Assembly (NCBI GenBank): GCA_000307305.1
Contig: DF158882.1
Coordinates: 687,291 to 751,290 of the forward strand
Reading direction: 5' to 3'
Source of the DNA: Enterobacteriaceae bacterium B14
Lineage (GTDB): Bacteria; Pseudomonadota; Gammaproteobacteria; Enterobacterales; Enterobacteriaceae
Length of the DNA: 64,000 nucleotides
Position numbers and translations under genes: made by a program. This document shows, one piece after another, positions 46,420 through 56,606 of this stretch; position 1 is the first letter of the stretch; the number at the start of each line of letters is the position of its first letter. Below the pieces are notes generated by a model. That model saw only the letters and a program-made list of their open reading frames with translations, did not search any database and was not told the origin of the DNA.

Positions 46420-47354
46420 ACTTTTCTCCTGTGAAAGAACATAGTGTGTTTATAAAAATAAAATTCATTAGTAATGCTAATGAATAATTTGGTGGCTAGT
46501 AGATTAATTAGCAAGCATTTATTAAGCCAATCTTTATTATTAGTTAAAAATAGTTGTATTTCCTTTGGAGAACAATCTGATATGTCGTGTATCAAGACGG
46601 TAGGGTGATCCTGGTTTCGCTGAGGGAAAAGCAAGTACGAATACCTAAACCTTGTTAACAAGGCGTCGTCTTTAGATGGTCGCAATTTTCATTTTTTCTT
46701 ATAAGCCAGGAAAATATTCACAAGCACCTCTTCTTATTGTCTGAGGGAGAACCACAAGTTGTAGGGTGGGCAATGAGACATCCAGAAACCAAGCAGCCTT
46801 TGTGTCCGCATACGGGCAATAGCCACCGGTAACATCAGTTATTTTTAGACGAAATAGTTGAGAATAGTCCCTTGTACAATGAGTGGATTGATTGGTTTAA
46901 ATCACTGCCATTATTCGTTGATTTTGGTGATATCAGAGCGATACATGCTTGTTGGGATGATGATGCCATTCATCTTATTTTCTCAGTAAATGAAGGTCGG
47001 GATTAAAGGGAATTGATAAACAACCAGAGTAATAAAAGGTTGTTTATCTTTTTGAGTGTCTGTTGTTCGTAAATGGTTTTACTTCAGAGTTTGCTTAAAT
47101 ACTTAAAGTCGTCCACCTCCCTTGAACCTCTCACTTGCCAATTCCTACCGCTCAATTGATGAATTAAACCGCTGACTCAAATTTAGATGTCTTCCCAACA
47201 GGGTAATAGAGATGATGAGATGTTCCTATTAGCTGCCCCTTAGCACTGGGAAAGGCAATACATCTATGTCCGATAACAGGTATCTATTTACCTGAATTAA
47301 CTAATAACCGGACTTATCACTCAAAATTTTTGCAGATTGGAATAAGGATACCTC
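46420..47354. other. Intergenic region between permease and btsT
   Basis: About 930 bp. Most holds no recognisable gene. A phosphatase fragment lies at 46836-47006. The last 340 bp before btsT should contain its promoter and, by analogy with E. coli, a BtsR response-regulator site; I could not identify that site with confidence. Confidence 0.5.
46836..47006 (+). pseudogene. Metallophosphoesterase C-terminal fragment
   Basis: The frame reads EWIDWFKSLPLFVDFGDIRA, then IHACWDDDAIHLIFSVNEGRD to TAA. LPLFVDFGDIRAIHACW is the characteristic block of calcineurin-like phosphoesterases of the ApaH/PrpE type. Only 56 codons are left, without the N-terminal metal-binding motifs (GDxHG, GD.VDRG). It is a decayed gene. 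Confidence 0.7.
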
Positions 47355-49508
47355 ATGAAACTAGAGGGGATTTTAAAGCATATCCCATGGATACTCGTTG
47401 GGATACTTGGTGCTTCTTGCCTTGGCGTGATTGCATTACGCCGTGGTGAGAGTATCAGTGCGCTATGGATTATCGTTGCTTCGGTAGCGGTGTATCTGGT
47501 GGCGTACCGTTACTACAGCCTCTATATTGCTACAAAGGTCATGAAGTTAGATGCTACCCGTGCCACACCAGCGGTGGTAAACAATGATGGCTTGAACTAC
47601 GTACCAACCAATAAAAATGTACTGTTCGGTCATCACTTCGCGGCTATCGCAGGTGCAGGCCCACTGGTTGGCCCAGTATTGGCCGCACAGGTCGGTTATC
47701 TACCGGGTACACTGTGGTTGCTGGCAGGGGTTGTGCTAGCGGGTGCGGTGCAAGACTTCCTTGTACTCTTTATCTCTTCGCGCCGTAATGGTGCATCTCT
47801 GGGTGAAATCATCAAGAAAGAGATGGGGCCAATCCCTGGTACTATCGCGCTGTTTGGTTGCTTCCTGATCATGATCATCATCCTTGCGGTGTTGGCACTG
47901 ATTGTGGTTAAAGCCTTGGCCGAAAGCCCTTGGGGTGTGTTCACTGTTTGTTCCACTGTACCAATTGCGCTGTTTATGGGTATTTACATGCGCTATCTTC
48001 GCCCAGGCCGTGTGGGTGAAGTCTCTGTGATTGGTATCGTGTTGCTGGTTGCTTCTATTTGGTTTGGTGGCGTTATCGCTCATGATCCTTACTGGGGCCC
48101 AGCGCTGACCTTTAAAGACACCACCATCACCTATACGTTGATCGGTTATGCCTTTGTTTCTGCTCTGCTGCCAGTATGGTTGATCTTGGCACCGCGTGAT
48201 TATCTGGCAACGTTCCTGAAAATCGGCGTTATTGTCGGTTTAGCGATTGGTATCGTTATTCTTAACCCAGACCTGAAAATGCCAGCGGTAACACAGTTTG
48301 TTGATGGTACTGGCCCAGTCTGGAAGGGTACTCTGTTCCCATTCTTGTTTATTACTATTGCATGTGGTGCGGTTTCTGGCTTCCATGCTCTGATTGCTTC
48401 TGGTACGACACCGAAACTGTTGGCGTGTGAAACCGATGCACGTTATATCGGTTATGGCGCAATGTTGATGGAATCTTTCGTTGCCATCATGGCGTTGGTT
48501 GCCGCGTCTATCATCGAGCCAGGTCTGTATTTTGCAATGAACACACCACCATCGGCGCTGGGCATTACCATGCCTGATCTGCACCGTTTGGGTACCGAAG
48601 ATGCGCCAATGATCATGGCATCTTTGAAAGATGTGACCGTTCATGCTGCGGCAACCGTGAGCTCTTGGGGCTTCACTATCAGCCCAGAAGAGATTCTGCA
48701 AACGGCGAAAGACATTGGTGAGCCTTCAGTACTGAACCGTGCTGGTGGTGCTCCAACGTTGGCTGTGGGTATTGCTCACGTGTTCCATCAGATCATTCCT
48801 GCTGCCAATATGGGCTTCTGGTATCACTTCGGTATTCTGTTCGAAGCACTGTTCATTTTAACTGCGTTAGATGCAGGTACACGTTCTGGCCGCTTTATGC
48901 TGCAAGACTTGTTAGGTAACTTTGTTCCGTTCCTGAAGAAAACCGATTCAATGATTGCAGGTATTATCGGTACTGCGGGTTGCGTTGGTCTGTGGGGTTA
49001 TCTGCTGTATCAAGGTGTGGTTGATCCATTGGGCGGCGTTAAGAGCCTGTGGCCGCTGTTCGGTATCTCTAACCAGATGCTAGCTGCTGTGGCTCTGGTA
49101 CTGGGTACCGTTGTTCTGATTAAGATGAAGCGTACCAAGTACATTTGGGTTACAGTCATCCCAGCTGTTTGGTTGTTGATCTGTACGACTTATGCGCTTG
49201 GTCTGAAACTGTTCAGTGATAATCCGCAGCTCGAAGGTTTCTTCTTCTTAGCCAACGAGTACAAGCAGAAAATCGCTGATGGTGGTACAGATCTAACCGC
49301 ACAACAGATTGCTAACATGAACCATATCGTGGTGAATAACTACACCAACGCGGGTTTAAGTATTCTGTTCCTGTTGGTGGTGTATAGCATCATTTTCTTC
49401 GGTATCAAGACCGCGATTGCTGCACACAAGAATCCGAACCGTACCGATCAGGAAACGCCTTATGTGCCAGTTCCTGAGGGTGGTGTTAAGGTTTCCTCAC
49501 ATCACTAA
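47355..49508 (+). CDS. btsT: Pyruvate/proton symporter BtsT (CstA family)
   Basis: A 717-residue, multi-spanning CstA-family transporter, nearly collinear with E. coli BtsT (YjiY) over its whole length (KHIPWILVGI near the start, GHHFAAIAGAGPLVGPVLA, ending PVPEGGVKVSSHH). BtsT imports pyruvate and is induced by the BtsS/BtsR system. The downstream order btsT-yjiX-yjiA is the same as in E. coli, which separates it from CstA proper. The gene has a strongly biased, well-expressed codon pattern. Confidence 0.95.
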   Translation: MKLEGILKHIPWILVGILGASCLGVIALRRGESISALWIIVASVAVYLVAYRYYSLYIATKVMKLDATRATPAVVNNDGLNYVPTNKNVLFGHHFAAIAGAGPLVGPVLAAQVGYLPGTLWLLAGVVLAGAVQDFLVLFISSRRNGASLGEIIKKEMGPIPGTIALFGCFLIMIIILAVLALIVVKALAESPWGVFTVCSTVPIALFMGIYMRYLRPGRVGEVSVIGIVLLVASIWFGGVIAHDPYWGPALTFKDTTITYTLIGYAFVSALLPVWLILAPRDYLATFLKIGVIVGLAIGIVILNPDLKMPAVTQFVDGTGPVWKGTLFPFLFITIACGAVSGFHALIASGTTPKLLACETDARYIGYGAMLMESFVAIMALVAASIIEPGLYFAMNTPPSALGITMPDLHRLGTEDAPMIMASLKDVTVHAAATVSSWGFTISPEEILQTAKDIGEPSVLNRAGGAPTLAVGIAHVFHQIIPAANMGFWYHFGILFEALFILTALDAGTRSGRFMLQDLLGNFVPFLKKTDSMIAGIIGTAGCVGLWGYLLYQGVVDPLGGVKSLWPLFGISNQMLAAVALVLGTVVLIKMKRTKYIWVTVIPAVWLLICTTYALGLKLFSDNPQLEGFFFLANEYKQKIADGGTDLTAQQIANMNHIVVNNYTNAGLSILFLLVVYSIIFFGIKTAIAAHKNPNRTDQETPYVPVPEGGVKVSSHH

Positions 49509-49585
49509 TTAATGGTTATTTGCTGGATACCCTGCATAATGTGAATTATGTTATATCCAACGTCATAACGATTAGACCTTAGTAA

Positions 49586-49605
49586 GGGCGCTGCATGCAG
49601 CGCCC
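49586..49605. repeat. 20-bp GC-rich palindrome between btsT and yjiX
   Basis: GGGCGCTGCATGCAGCGCCC is fully palindromic, 77 bp after btsT. It lacks a T-run. It may attenuate transcription into yjiX-yjiA or protect the btsT mRNA 3' end. Confidence 0.6.
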
Positions 49606-49710
49606 ATTATCAAATCTATCCACTCTGTGTTTGACGAAGGGTTGCCCGATAAATTTCAGGATATGATCTGAAAGAATAAGGGTGAGCAGGGTACTTTTAG
49701 GAGAATGAAT

Positions 49711-49914
49711 ATGTTCGGAAATCTCGGCCAAGCCGGAAAGTATCTGGGGCAAGCAGCACGTATGCTAGTAGGCATGCCAGACTATGATACTTACGCCCAG
49801 CATATGAAAGACAATCATCCAGATAAACCGATGATGACGTATAAAGAATTTTTCCGCGAGCGCCAGCAGGCTCGTTATGGCGGTGATGGTAAAGGTGGTA
49901 TGCGCTGCTGCTAG
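49711..49914 (+). CDS. yjiX: YjiX/YbdD-family small protein
   Basis: A 67-residue protein almost identical in layout to E. coli YjiX, with [18 protein letters not shown] and the C-terminal [13 protein letters not shown]. The ATG at 49711 is preferred over one two codons earlier because AGGAG is then 9 nt away and the length equals that of YjiX. Members always accompany CstA/BtsT transporters and may assist them. Operon with yjiA. Confidence 0.93.
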   Translation: MFGNLGQAGKYLGQAARMLVGMPDYDTYAQHMKDNHPDKPMMTYKEFFRERQQARYGGDGKGGMRCC

Positions 49915-49935
49915 TTCTTTGAAAAAGGAAATGAC

Positions 49936-50898
49936 ATGAAACCTATTGCAGTCACTATCCTGACTGGCTTTTTGGGCGCAGGTAAAACAACCCTGCTGCG
50001 TCACATTTTGAATGAAAACCACGGTTATAAAATTGCTGTCATCGAGAATGAATTCGGTGAAGTCCCCATTGATGATGCGCTAATTGGTGACCGTGCTAGC
50101 CGTATCACAACCCTCAGTAATGGCTGTATTTGCTGTAGTCGTTCTAATGAACTGGCAGATGCATTGCTGGATCTGTTAGATGGCGTAGACAAAGGCCAAC
50201 TCGAGTTTGATCGCCTGATTATCGAATGTACAGGTATGGCCGATCCCGGCCCAATCACCCAGACCTTTTTCTCTCATGAAGTTATCTGCGAACGTTTTTT
50301 GCTAGATGGCATTATTACGCTGGTGGATGCAGTTCATGCCGATCAGCAACTGAATCAGTTTACTATCTCTCAGGCACAGGTAGGTTATGCTGACCGCATA
50401 CTGCTGACAAAAACGGATGTTGCACCGGATAACGATGCGCTGATCCAACGTTTGCAACTTATGAATGCTCGAGCACCGATTTATAAAGTGACTCATGGCG
50501 ATATCGACCTCAGTATCCTCTTCAATATTGAAGGGTTTGTCCTGAATGACAATATTGATGTAACGCCAACACCACCACTATTTCGACGTATTCCACAGCC
50601 ACAAAATAATATTCAGTCAATTGTGGTGTATCACGAACACCCTCTAGAGCTCATGCAGGTTTCTGATGTGATGGAAGGGCTGCTGCTAAAATTTGCAGAT
50701 AATCTACTGCGCTATAAAGGTATTTTATCGATTAAAGATGAGCCGCGTAGATTACTGTTTCAAGGCGTGCAGCGTTTGTATAACGCAGATTGGGACCGCG
50801 AATGGAATCAAGAAGATGAGCGAAAGAGTACCATGGTCTTTATTGGTATTGATTTGCCTGAGGATGAAATTCGCGCAGGGTTTGCTGCATTGGAATAA
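49936..50898 (+). CDS. yjiA: COG0523-family GTPase YjiA
   Basis: A 320-residue metal-binding GTPase. G1 is LTGFLGAGKTTLLRH; the metal motif CXCC appears as NGCICCSRSNE; G3 region IECTGMADPGP; G4 TKTD. It matches E. coli YjiA along its length. The family includes metal chaperones and insertases; the client of YjiA is not known. AAAGGAAA lies before the start, 21 bp after yjiX. Confidence 0.95.
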   Translation: MKPIAVTILTGFLGAGKTTLLRHILNENHGYKIAVIENEFGEVPIDDALIGDRASRITTLSNGCICCSRSNELADALLDLLDGVDKGQLEFDRLIIECTGMADPGPITQTFFSHEVICERFLLDGIITLVDAVHADQQLNQFTISQAQVGYADRILLTKTDVAPDNDALIQRLQLMNARAPIYKVTHGDIDLSILFNIEGFVLNDNIDVTPTPPLFRRIPQPQNNIQSIVVYHEHPLELMQVSDVMEGLLLKFADNLLRYKGILSIKDEPRRLLFQGVQRLYNADWDREWNQEDERKSTMVFIGIDLPEDEIRAGFAALE

Positions 50899-50936
50899 GT
50901 GGTGATAGGGCGTATTTAACGAATTATTTTTAATCA

Positions 50937-50966
50937 TCAGCCCACAATATTAATATTGTGGGCTGA
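50937..50966. terminator. 30-bp perfect palindrome, bidirectional terminator
   Basis: The sequence from 50937 (TCAGCCCACAATATT) to 50966 is its own reverse complement, giving a stem of up to 15 bp. It lies between the convergent yjiA and DUF1177 genes, 38 bp and 7 bp from their stops. Confidence 0.75.
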
Positions 50967-50973
50967 TTGCTTA

Positions 50974-51900
50974 TTAGACGGATTGAAAATGACTCATGCT
51001 GCCGTAGAGTGCCAAAAGTCTGGCATATTCTTCTGCATCATAAAAATCACAGGTTTGATTCCCGAACTCTTTCGCTACTTCGATAACAAATTTTACGACC
51101 AGCGCAATATCGGTTTCATGGCTGGCACCTGTTGAGCAACCAGGGACGACAGACTCGGTACAGATAGCAACACCAACAACGGGAGCAGTCGTTGCCGTAG
51201 ACGGCTGAAGGATGCTGTTGATATGGTGGATGCCATTACCGTAAGGCGTAATATCCTGCATCGTAATAGGGAAGGTGACCGCGCTACGACCGCTGCTCAT
51301 CTCCATAATTCTCATTAAATCTTCCGATACGCGCAGAATATATCCCTCTTTAACCGTAGGGGATAAGGCATAACCTTTATGGTTAATAATGCGGTTACCT
51401 TTGGTGGTATCGAGAGAGAGAATGGCGTCAGCTTCCGGTATTGATTCATTCTTACTCATGCTTTCGTCGTCGATTGGCGAATCCATAAAATCGACGGGAA
51501 CATGGGGACGCGTAGGTGCATCGGGGCAGATATGCGTTGTTATGATCACATCTCCGGGCAAAATATCGCCTTTTCGATGCATAGCAGTGAGTTTCAATGC
51601 ACTGGCTACAGCAGCAATAGCACCATCTCCATCAGAGACTAAGCCAATGTGAGATGGTCTTGCGCCAATGCCACCAAGACGGCCAATAACTCCTAGTGTT
51701 GGCGCGTTACCACCGTGTGTTTTTCCTTTAGAACCGGGGATTGTGATACGAACAAAATCTGTTCCTCCCTTGGCTCCATTCACACGGTGTGTAGTGGCAC
51801 TAACGGTAGGATAATCGCTGAATAAATCAACAATATCTTTACCGCTGACTGTAGCATTATCGATAAGCTCGAATGCTTGCAGTGTCTGTTGAAGACTCAT
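50974..51900 (-). CDS. DUF1177 protein
   Basis: A 308-residue member of DUF1177, starting MSLQQTLQAFELIDNA. An AGGG ribosome site 9 nt upstream decides this start over one at 51924. Conserved features include the GGDxxRI-like FVRITIPGSKGKTHGG, SDGDGAIAA, ITTHICPDAPTRPH and GCSTGASHETDIAL. Metal- or nucleotide-binding is conceivable from the His/Asp content. The family often lies near transporters and amidohydrolase-type genes. Function is unknown. Probably in one regulon with the IclR, hydrolase and permease genes beside it. Confidence 0.82.
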   Translation of the reverse strand: MSLQQTLQAFELIDNATVSGKDIVDLFSDYPTVSATTHRVNGAKGGTDFVRITIPGSKGKTHGGNAPTLGVIGRLGGIGARPSHIGLVSDGDGAIAAVASALKLTAMHRKGDILPGDVIITTHICPDAPTRPHVPVDFMDSPIDDESMSKNESIPEADAILSLDTTKGNRIINHKGYALSPTVKEGYILRVSEDLMRIMEMSSGRSAVTFPITMQDITPYGNGIHHINSILQPSTATTAPVVGVAICTESVVPGCSTGASHETDIALVVKFVIEVAKEFGNQTCDFYDAEEYARLLALYGSMSHFQSV

Positions 51901-51991
51901 AATAATATTCCCTGGTGAAGGCATTTAATGCTTTGTTTCTTCTATCTTATTTTCACAGCCTTAAGGCTGTATTTTATTATTTACTGCTTAT

Positions 51992-52762
51992 TTAATAGGG
52001 TGTTGGTTTATCGGTTAGGGCGGAATCGCGCCTATTTAGCCAATATGGGTCACCAACGGTACAGCCGATCTGTGAAGCATGTTGGCAGATTAATCGTGCC
52101 AGTTGTTGAATTAAATCCTCAGTTACTTGCATGACAGGTAAACTCAGGCAGAGTGCAAATGAGTCATCCTGTGCAGGATCATAAATAGCACAAGAGACAG
52201 AGGCGACCCCGGGAACGGACTCATTCACCGATGATGCCCAACCTTGCATCTTTATTGTATTTAGCTCCTGCTCTAACCAATCATGCATCTCTAAATTTTG
52301 AGAGAGAAAATGCTGTTGTACTTCTGGCTTAGCTCTTGAGAGCAACACTCGCCCAGTCGAGGTAACTGTAACAGGCAGAAGGGTACCCGGCTGGGTTACC
52401 ACTTGCAGCATGTGTGTTCCCATTCTGGCATGAACAACTCTTACTTTGTCCCGATCAATCACGGAAACATAGCTGGTAAAGCTGGTCACTTTGCTTAGCT
52501 CGTTCAGCGATGTCAGCATGAGATCGCTTAGTGGATGTAATGATCTTACTTTATGCGCTAGCTTAAGGATCATCATCCCCGGACGATAAACGGGAGCGTC
52601 AGGTTCTCTTTCCAGAAAACCGTAATCCGCCATTTGCTTGAGTAAACGAGATGCAGAGCTTTTCGGCATTCCTAACTCGTTTACCAGCGTTGTTACCGTC
52701 AGTGCTTCACCCGTTTTTAAAAACAGCTGATAAATATCAACGACACTCGACAGGATACTCAT
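51992..52762 (-). CDS. IclR-family transcriptional regulator
   Basis: A 256-residue regulator with an N-terminal winged helix (TLVNELGMPKSSASRLLKQM) and a C-terminal effector domain (TSFTSYVSVIDRDKVRVVHA, LLPVTVTSTGRVLLS). IclR proteins bind small catabolic metabolites. Its place between DUF1177 and the hydrolase gene suggests that it controls this cluster. Confidence 0.92.
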   Translation of the reverse strand: MSILSSVVDIYQLFLKTGEALTVTTLVNELGMPKSSASRLLKQMADYGFLEREPDAPVYRPGMMILKLAHKVRSLHPLSDLMLTSLNELSKVTSFTSYVSVIDRDKVRVVHARMGTHMLQVVTQPGTLLPVTVTSTGRVLLSRAKPEVQQHFLSQNLEMHDWLEQELNTIKMQGWASSVNESVPGVASVSCAIYDPAQDDSFALCLSLPVMQVTEDLIQQLARLICQHASQIGCTVGDPYWLNRRDSALTDKPTPY

Positions 52763-52840
52763 AACACTCTCATTACATTATCGTTGGTACATTCAGCGTA
52801 GCTGACTAAATCTGCAAACAGGCCATTATTAGACAAGATT

Positions 52841-53671
52841 TCACTCATGTTTTTTTAACAGTGTTCCATAGGTCTCTGGGCGTCTATCTTTCAGATAGGG
52901 GACATTTAATCGAGTATGGGCTTGAGTGTTAAAATCGATATCGCACAGCAGCAACTCTTCTCCTGTCTTACTCGCTTCAACTACGGTTTGGCCTCTTGGA
53001 TTTAACAGCTTACTGCCACCAAATAAATGCAACTCTTCTTCATATCCCCAGCGATTAACGGCTGCTACATGGATGCCGTTTTCTAATGCGCGGCAGGCGG
53101 AGTTGATATCCCAGACATCTTGATCTTGAACACACCAAGCGGAAGGGGCGAGGATTAACTCTGCACCTTTTAGCGTGAGTGTGCGTGCTACTTCAGGAAA
53201 GCCCATGTCATAGCAAATCAGAATACCTACTTTGCCAATCGGCGTATCAAACACGGAATAGCTATCACCGCTAGTAAACCACTGTTTTTCTAGGCCAAAT
53301 GCATGAACTTTGCGAAATACACCACTTATTTCAGACGAGTCTGGTGTCCAAATGCCAGCGGAGTTATAAATTTGTCCAAGATAATTGCCGCGTTCAATAA
53401 AACCACTGACGATGGTGATATTGAGAGCATTAGATAACTTATTGAATAACTGACTGGTCTCACCATCGGCTGTCTCGCTTAGCTCCCATAACTGTGTTGT
53501 GAGCAAATCTGCGCGATAACCGGTGGTCGCCAACTCAGGGAAACAGATTAACTGCGCCCCAAGTTCTGCTGCTTGATGGCAATAAGATTCCATTCTTTGA
53601 AGATTGGTTTTCTTATCACCTAATACAGCGTCAAACTGAGCAAGTGCAATACGAGCTGAAGGTAACGACAT
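52841..53671 (-). CDS. Carbon-nitrogen hydrolase (nitrilase superfamily)
   Basis: A 276-residue enzyme with the Glu-Lys-Cys triad: FPELATTGY (Glu near 42), FRKVHAFGLEKQWF (Lys near 113) and GILICYDMGFPE (Cys near 147). It hydrolyses non-peptide C-N bonds; the superfamily includes amidases and N-carbamoyl amino acid hydrolases. The start at 53671 is set by AAGGAG 8 nt upstream. Next to an NCS1 permease it may open or finish breakdown of a ureide or hydantoin-type compound. The substrate is inferred only broadly. Confidence 0.9.
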   Translation of the reverse strand: MSLPSARIALAQFDAVLGDKKTNLQRMESYCHQAAELGAQLICFPELATTGYRADLLTTQLWELSETADGETSQLFNKLSNALNITIVSGFIERGNYLGQIYNSAGIWTPDSSEISGVFRKVHAFGLEKQWFTSGDSYSVFDTPIGKVGILICYDMGFPEVARTLTLKGAELILAPSAWCVQDQDVWDINSACRALENGIHVAAVNRWGYEEELHLFGGSKLLNPRGQTVVEASKTGEELLLCDIDFNTQAHTRLNVPYLKDRRPETYGTLLKKHE

Positions 53672-53813
53672 ACACTTAACTCCTTTATTAAATTTCCCTG
53701 GTGTCCTATGTAGGAACCAAAATTTACTATGAATCAATATCTTATTTATTTTACTATTATGTTTTACTATCTTATTTTGTGCCTATTTTTTATGAGCACT
53801 TAGTTTACTGCGC

Positions 53814-55166
53814 TTAATCCTGGTGTTTTACTTTCTTAAAATGGGTACTGCTTTCTCCGCGGCTTTTTGAATAAATACACATACCTAACCAATACAACAC
53901 TCCGCTGGCTAATAACGAGTTTAGCGCGGGAATACCGATGTCATAGTTGAGTGGGCCCATTGCAGAGGTAGCCCAGCCGATAATGACAGCTAAAATCCAC
54001 GTTATTAACGTAATAGGATTTAGTAATTCACAGGTATCAGGCAGTTTTCCTTGAGCACGAGTTAACTCTAGCTCAGCACGGTCGCGTTTTAGTAAGTAGT
54101 AATCAACAACGATGATGCCTGCAACCGGTGGAATAGCGATGCCTAAGTAAATAAGGAAACCGATAAAGTGATCGAGAATACCGAGTACAGAGGCGATGGT
54201 GCCAAAGATACCAATTCCCCATGTTAAGTATCTACGATCGAAATGGCGATTGAAGATGGCATTTAACAGGGTAGAAAAGCCTAGAGATGAAGAGTACAGG
54301 TTAATGTCGTTCATCTTAATTGTTGCGCAGATTACGATTGATGCACCTAATAGACCTGTCAGTGTCATCATCAGATCGAACACTTCATGAGTGCGTAGGG
54401 CTAACGCCATCAGCACAGAGATCATGTTAATCAACAGCTCGCCAAAAAAGGTGCCTATCAGCGTCATCCAAAAGACGTCTTTGGGCTTTTTCATAAAACG
54501 GCTGATATCAGGTGTTGTTACTGCAGCAATAATGAAGCCACCGGCGACCATGGTGATCGCAGCAGGCATTGTCATATGCATACCGGCTGGCTCAGCTGAA
54601 GAGATCAACTGGACGATATCAATATCTTGGCCAGATAATAGGCTGTATGTTGCCCATGCTAATGCAAACAAAAACAGCGGTGTAAAAATATTGGCAGTAA
54701 TAGAGAGAAACCGATAACCATAAACGGTAATCATGGTAACCGCGAGGCCAGTAATAATCGCCCAAACAGGGGTAGAGAAAATACCAGTGGCTTTATACAT
54801 GCCATCGGCAAAAAATCCATTTTGTACACCAAACCAACCCATTAAGGATATTGCGACAGCGCCACCAATAAGCGCAGAGCCTATTTTACCAAAACCGGCC
54901 CAACGAGAAAGTAGGCTGATTGATAGCCCTTCAGAACATGCGGCAGCACCGAGAGCGAAGCTCACTATTTGGAGAATGACTGAACCAAAAATAGTGGCCC
55001 AGAATGCTTCCCAAAAGGTAAGGCCGTAACCTAAAGCTGCACCTAACATCACTTGAGATACACAAGCGAGTGCACCGATACGTATGACTAATACCTCTAT
55101 GAAAGGCCTTCGAGCATCTGCGGGCACGCGAGCTAGAGAGAAGTCTTCACCTGAGTTTCCTGCCAT
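53814..55166 (-). CDS. NCS1-family cytosine/purine permease-like transporter
   Basis: A 450-residue membrane protein with about twelve hydrophobic spans. It resembles the permease at 45-46.4 kb in overall plan (MLGAALGYGLTFWEAFWATI, VVDYYLLKRDRAELE). It starts the minus-strand cluster permease-hydrolase-IclR-DUF1177, with a 142-bp gap to the hydrolase gene. Likely imports the substrate of that cluster. Confidence 0.88.
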   Translation of the reverse strand: MAGNSGEDFSLARVPADARRPFIEVLVIRIGALACVSQVMLGAALGYGLTFWEAFWATIFGSVILQIVSFALGAAACSEGLSISLLSRWAGFGKIGSALIGGAVAISLMGWFGVQNGFFADGMYKATGIFSTPVWAIITGLAVTMITVYGYRFLSITANIFTPLFLFALAWATYSLLSGQDIDIVQLISSAEPAGMHMTMPAAITMVAGGFIIAAVTTPDISRFMKKPKDVFWMTLIGTFFGELLINMISVLMALALRTHEVFDLMMTLTGLLGASIVICATIKMNDINLYSSSLGFSTLLNAIFNRHFDRRYLTWGIGIFGTIASVLGILDHFIGFLIYLGIAIPPVAGIIVVDYYLLKRDRAELELTRAQGKLPDTCELLNPITLITWILAVIIGWATSAMGPLNYDIGIPALNSLLASGVLYWLGMCIYSKSRGESSTHFKKVKHQD

Positions 55167-55606
55167 CTTTGCTCCCTATTGAGCTATCCATTCACTAGTT
55201 CCATTTTGTGGAACCTGGTTCTGCTTTTTGTTTTTCGTGGCTAAAATACACAGAAAATTAACAGACTGGCAAGAACTTATTTCATGAAATACCGAAATAG
55301 CGCAGAATATGTGATCAAAGATAAGTTATTAGATGGTAGAAATACGAAAGAACTGACTTAAAAAGACGTAATAAAAAAGAGCGTTGAGGTATCGAATAGG
55401 GGGCATCATACGGTTGCTAGCGATATGCTATTCTTTATCTGGTTGTTTTAGGTATTATGCGGAGTTCGAATAAACCGGTAAACAACCTCTCTAAATCACG
55501 AATATTTTCCTCTTTGCCCAGTGGGCACATATAATACGAGGCAAGCCAGTATCGGCTTTAAACCATTTACTGCCTGATTGGCAAAGTACTCAACAGGAAT
55601 TTGAAT
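55167..55606. other. Divergent intergenic region between permease and L,D-transpeptidase
   Basis: About 440 bp, AT-rich, with no gene that I can support. It should carry promoters in both directions. No conspicuous repeat is seen. Confidence 0.5.
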
Positions 55607-56527
55607 ATGAAAATGAGGATTCCAGCTCTTTTCACGGCGCTTCTGGCAATGGCAACATTTAGCCAGACAACTTTTGCCGTTGAATATGAGTTGCCAGCGA
55701 ATAAAGGCCGTTTAGTTGGGCATAACCTTGAGGTCACTGTGCCTCAAGACAGTAAGTTGCCGCTTGAATATTTTGCTGCAGAATATCAGATGGGGTTGAG
55801 TAATATGCTTGAAGCTAACCCCGGTGTTGATACTTTTCTGCCAAAAGCAGGGTCGAAATTGACGATTCCTCAGCAGCTTATTTTGCCTGATACCCCACGT
55901 CAGGGGATTATTATTAACAGTGCTGAAATGCGCCTTTACTACTACCCAAAAGGGACGAATACCGTCGTTGTCCTGCCTATTGGGATTGGCGAATTAGGCA
56001 AAGATACCCCGTTAAACTGGGTAACAACAGTTCAGCGTAAAAAAGCGGGCCCGACTTGGACGCCAACAAAAGCTATGCACGCTGAGTATGCTGCGCGTGG
56101 GGAGTTTCTTCCAGCTGTATTCCCAGCTGGCCCAGATAACCCAATGGGGCTATATGCGCTATATGTAGGCCGTTTGTATGCTGTTCACGGTACTAATGCC
56201 AATTTTGGTGTTGGGTTGCGTGTAAGTCACGGCTGCGTGCGTTTACGTGATGATGATATCAAATGGCTATTTGATAATGTGCCGGTAGGGACACGCGTAC
56301 AATTTATTAATGAGCCGGTTAAGGCGACGGTAGAGGCAGATGGGGCTCGCTATATTGAAGTGCATGATCCTCTCTCTACGACAGAAGAGGAGTTGAACTC
56401 TTCTGCTCCTGTGCCAATTGTGCTATCTAACGCTATCAATAATGCTGTGACAGACTCGAGTGTCAATTCTGATACGGTGTATAAAGCAATAGAAAGACGT
56501 TCTGGTATGCCAACACGTATTAATTAA
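55607..56527 (+). CDS. L,D-transpeptidase (ErfK/YbiS/YcfS/YnhG family)
   Basis: A 306-residue periplasmic enzyme with a signal peptide ending near SQTTFA. A LysM-like segment ([20 protein letters not shown]) precedes the YkuD catalytic domain, whose active site HGTN followed by [13 protein letters not shown] holds the nucleophilic cysteine. Such enzymes attach Braun lipoprotein to peptidoglycan or form 3-3 crosslinks. I cannot tell which paralogue it is. The ATG at 55607 (AGG 9 nt upstream) is preferred over a TTG two codons earlier. Confidence 0.92.
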   Translation: MKMRIPALFTALLAMATFSQTTFAVEYELPANKGRLVGHNLEVTVPQDSKLPLEYFAAEYQMGLSNMLEANPGVDTFLPKAGSKLTIPQQLILPDTPRQGIIINSAEMRLYYYPKGTNTVVVLPIGIGELGKDTPLNWVTTVQRKKAGPTWTPTKAMHAEYAARGEFLPAVFPAGPDNPMGLYALYVGRLYAVHGTNANFGVGLRVSHGCVRLRDDDIKWLFDNVPVGTRVQFINEPVKATVEADGARYIEVHDPLSTTEEELNSSAPVPIVLSNAINNAVTDSSVNSDTVYKAIERRSGMPTRIN

Positions 56528-56606
56528 TACTTTCTATCTAGTCTGGGGAGTGATGCACACTTCCCAGATATCCCCTCTATCTTGCCCACTCCCTCAAATT
56601 AATAAT

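Noticed and set aside
47355-49508. cstA as the identity of the carbon-starvation-family transporter
   Set aside because: The sequence follows BtsT (YjiY) more closely, and the yjiX and yjiA neighbours fix it as btsT.
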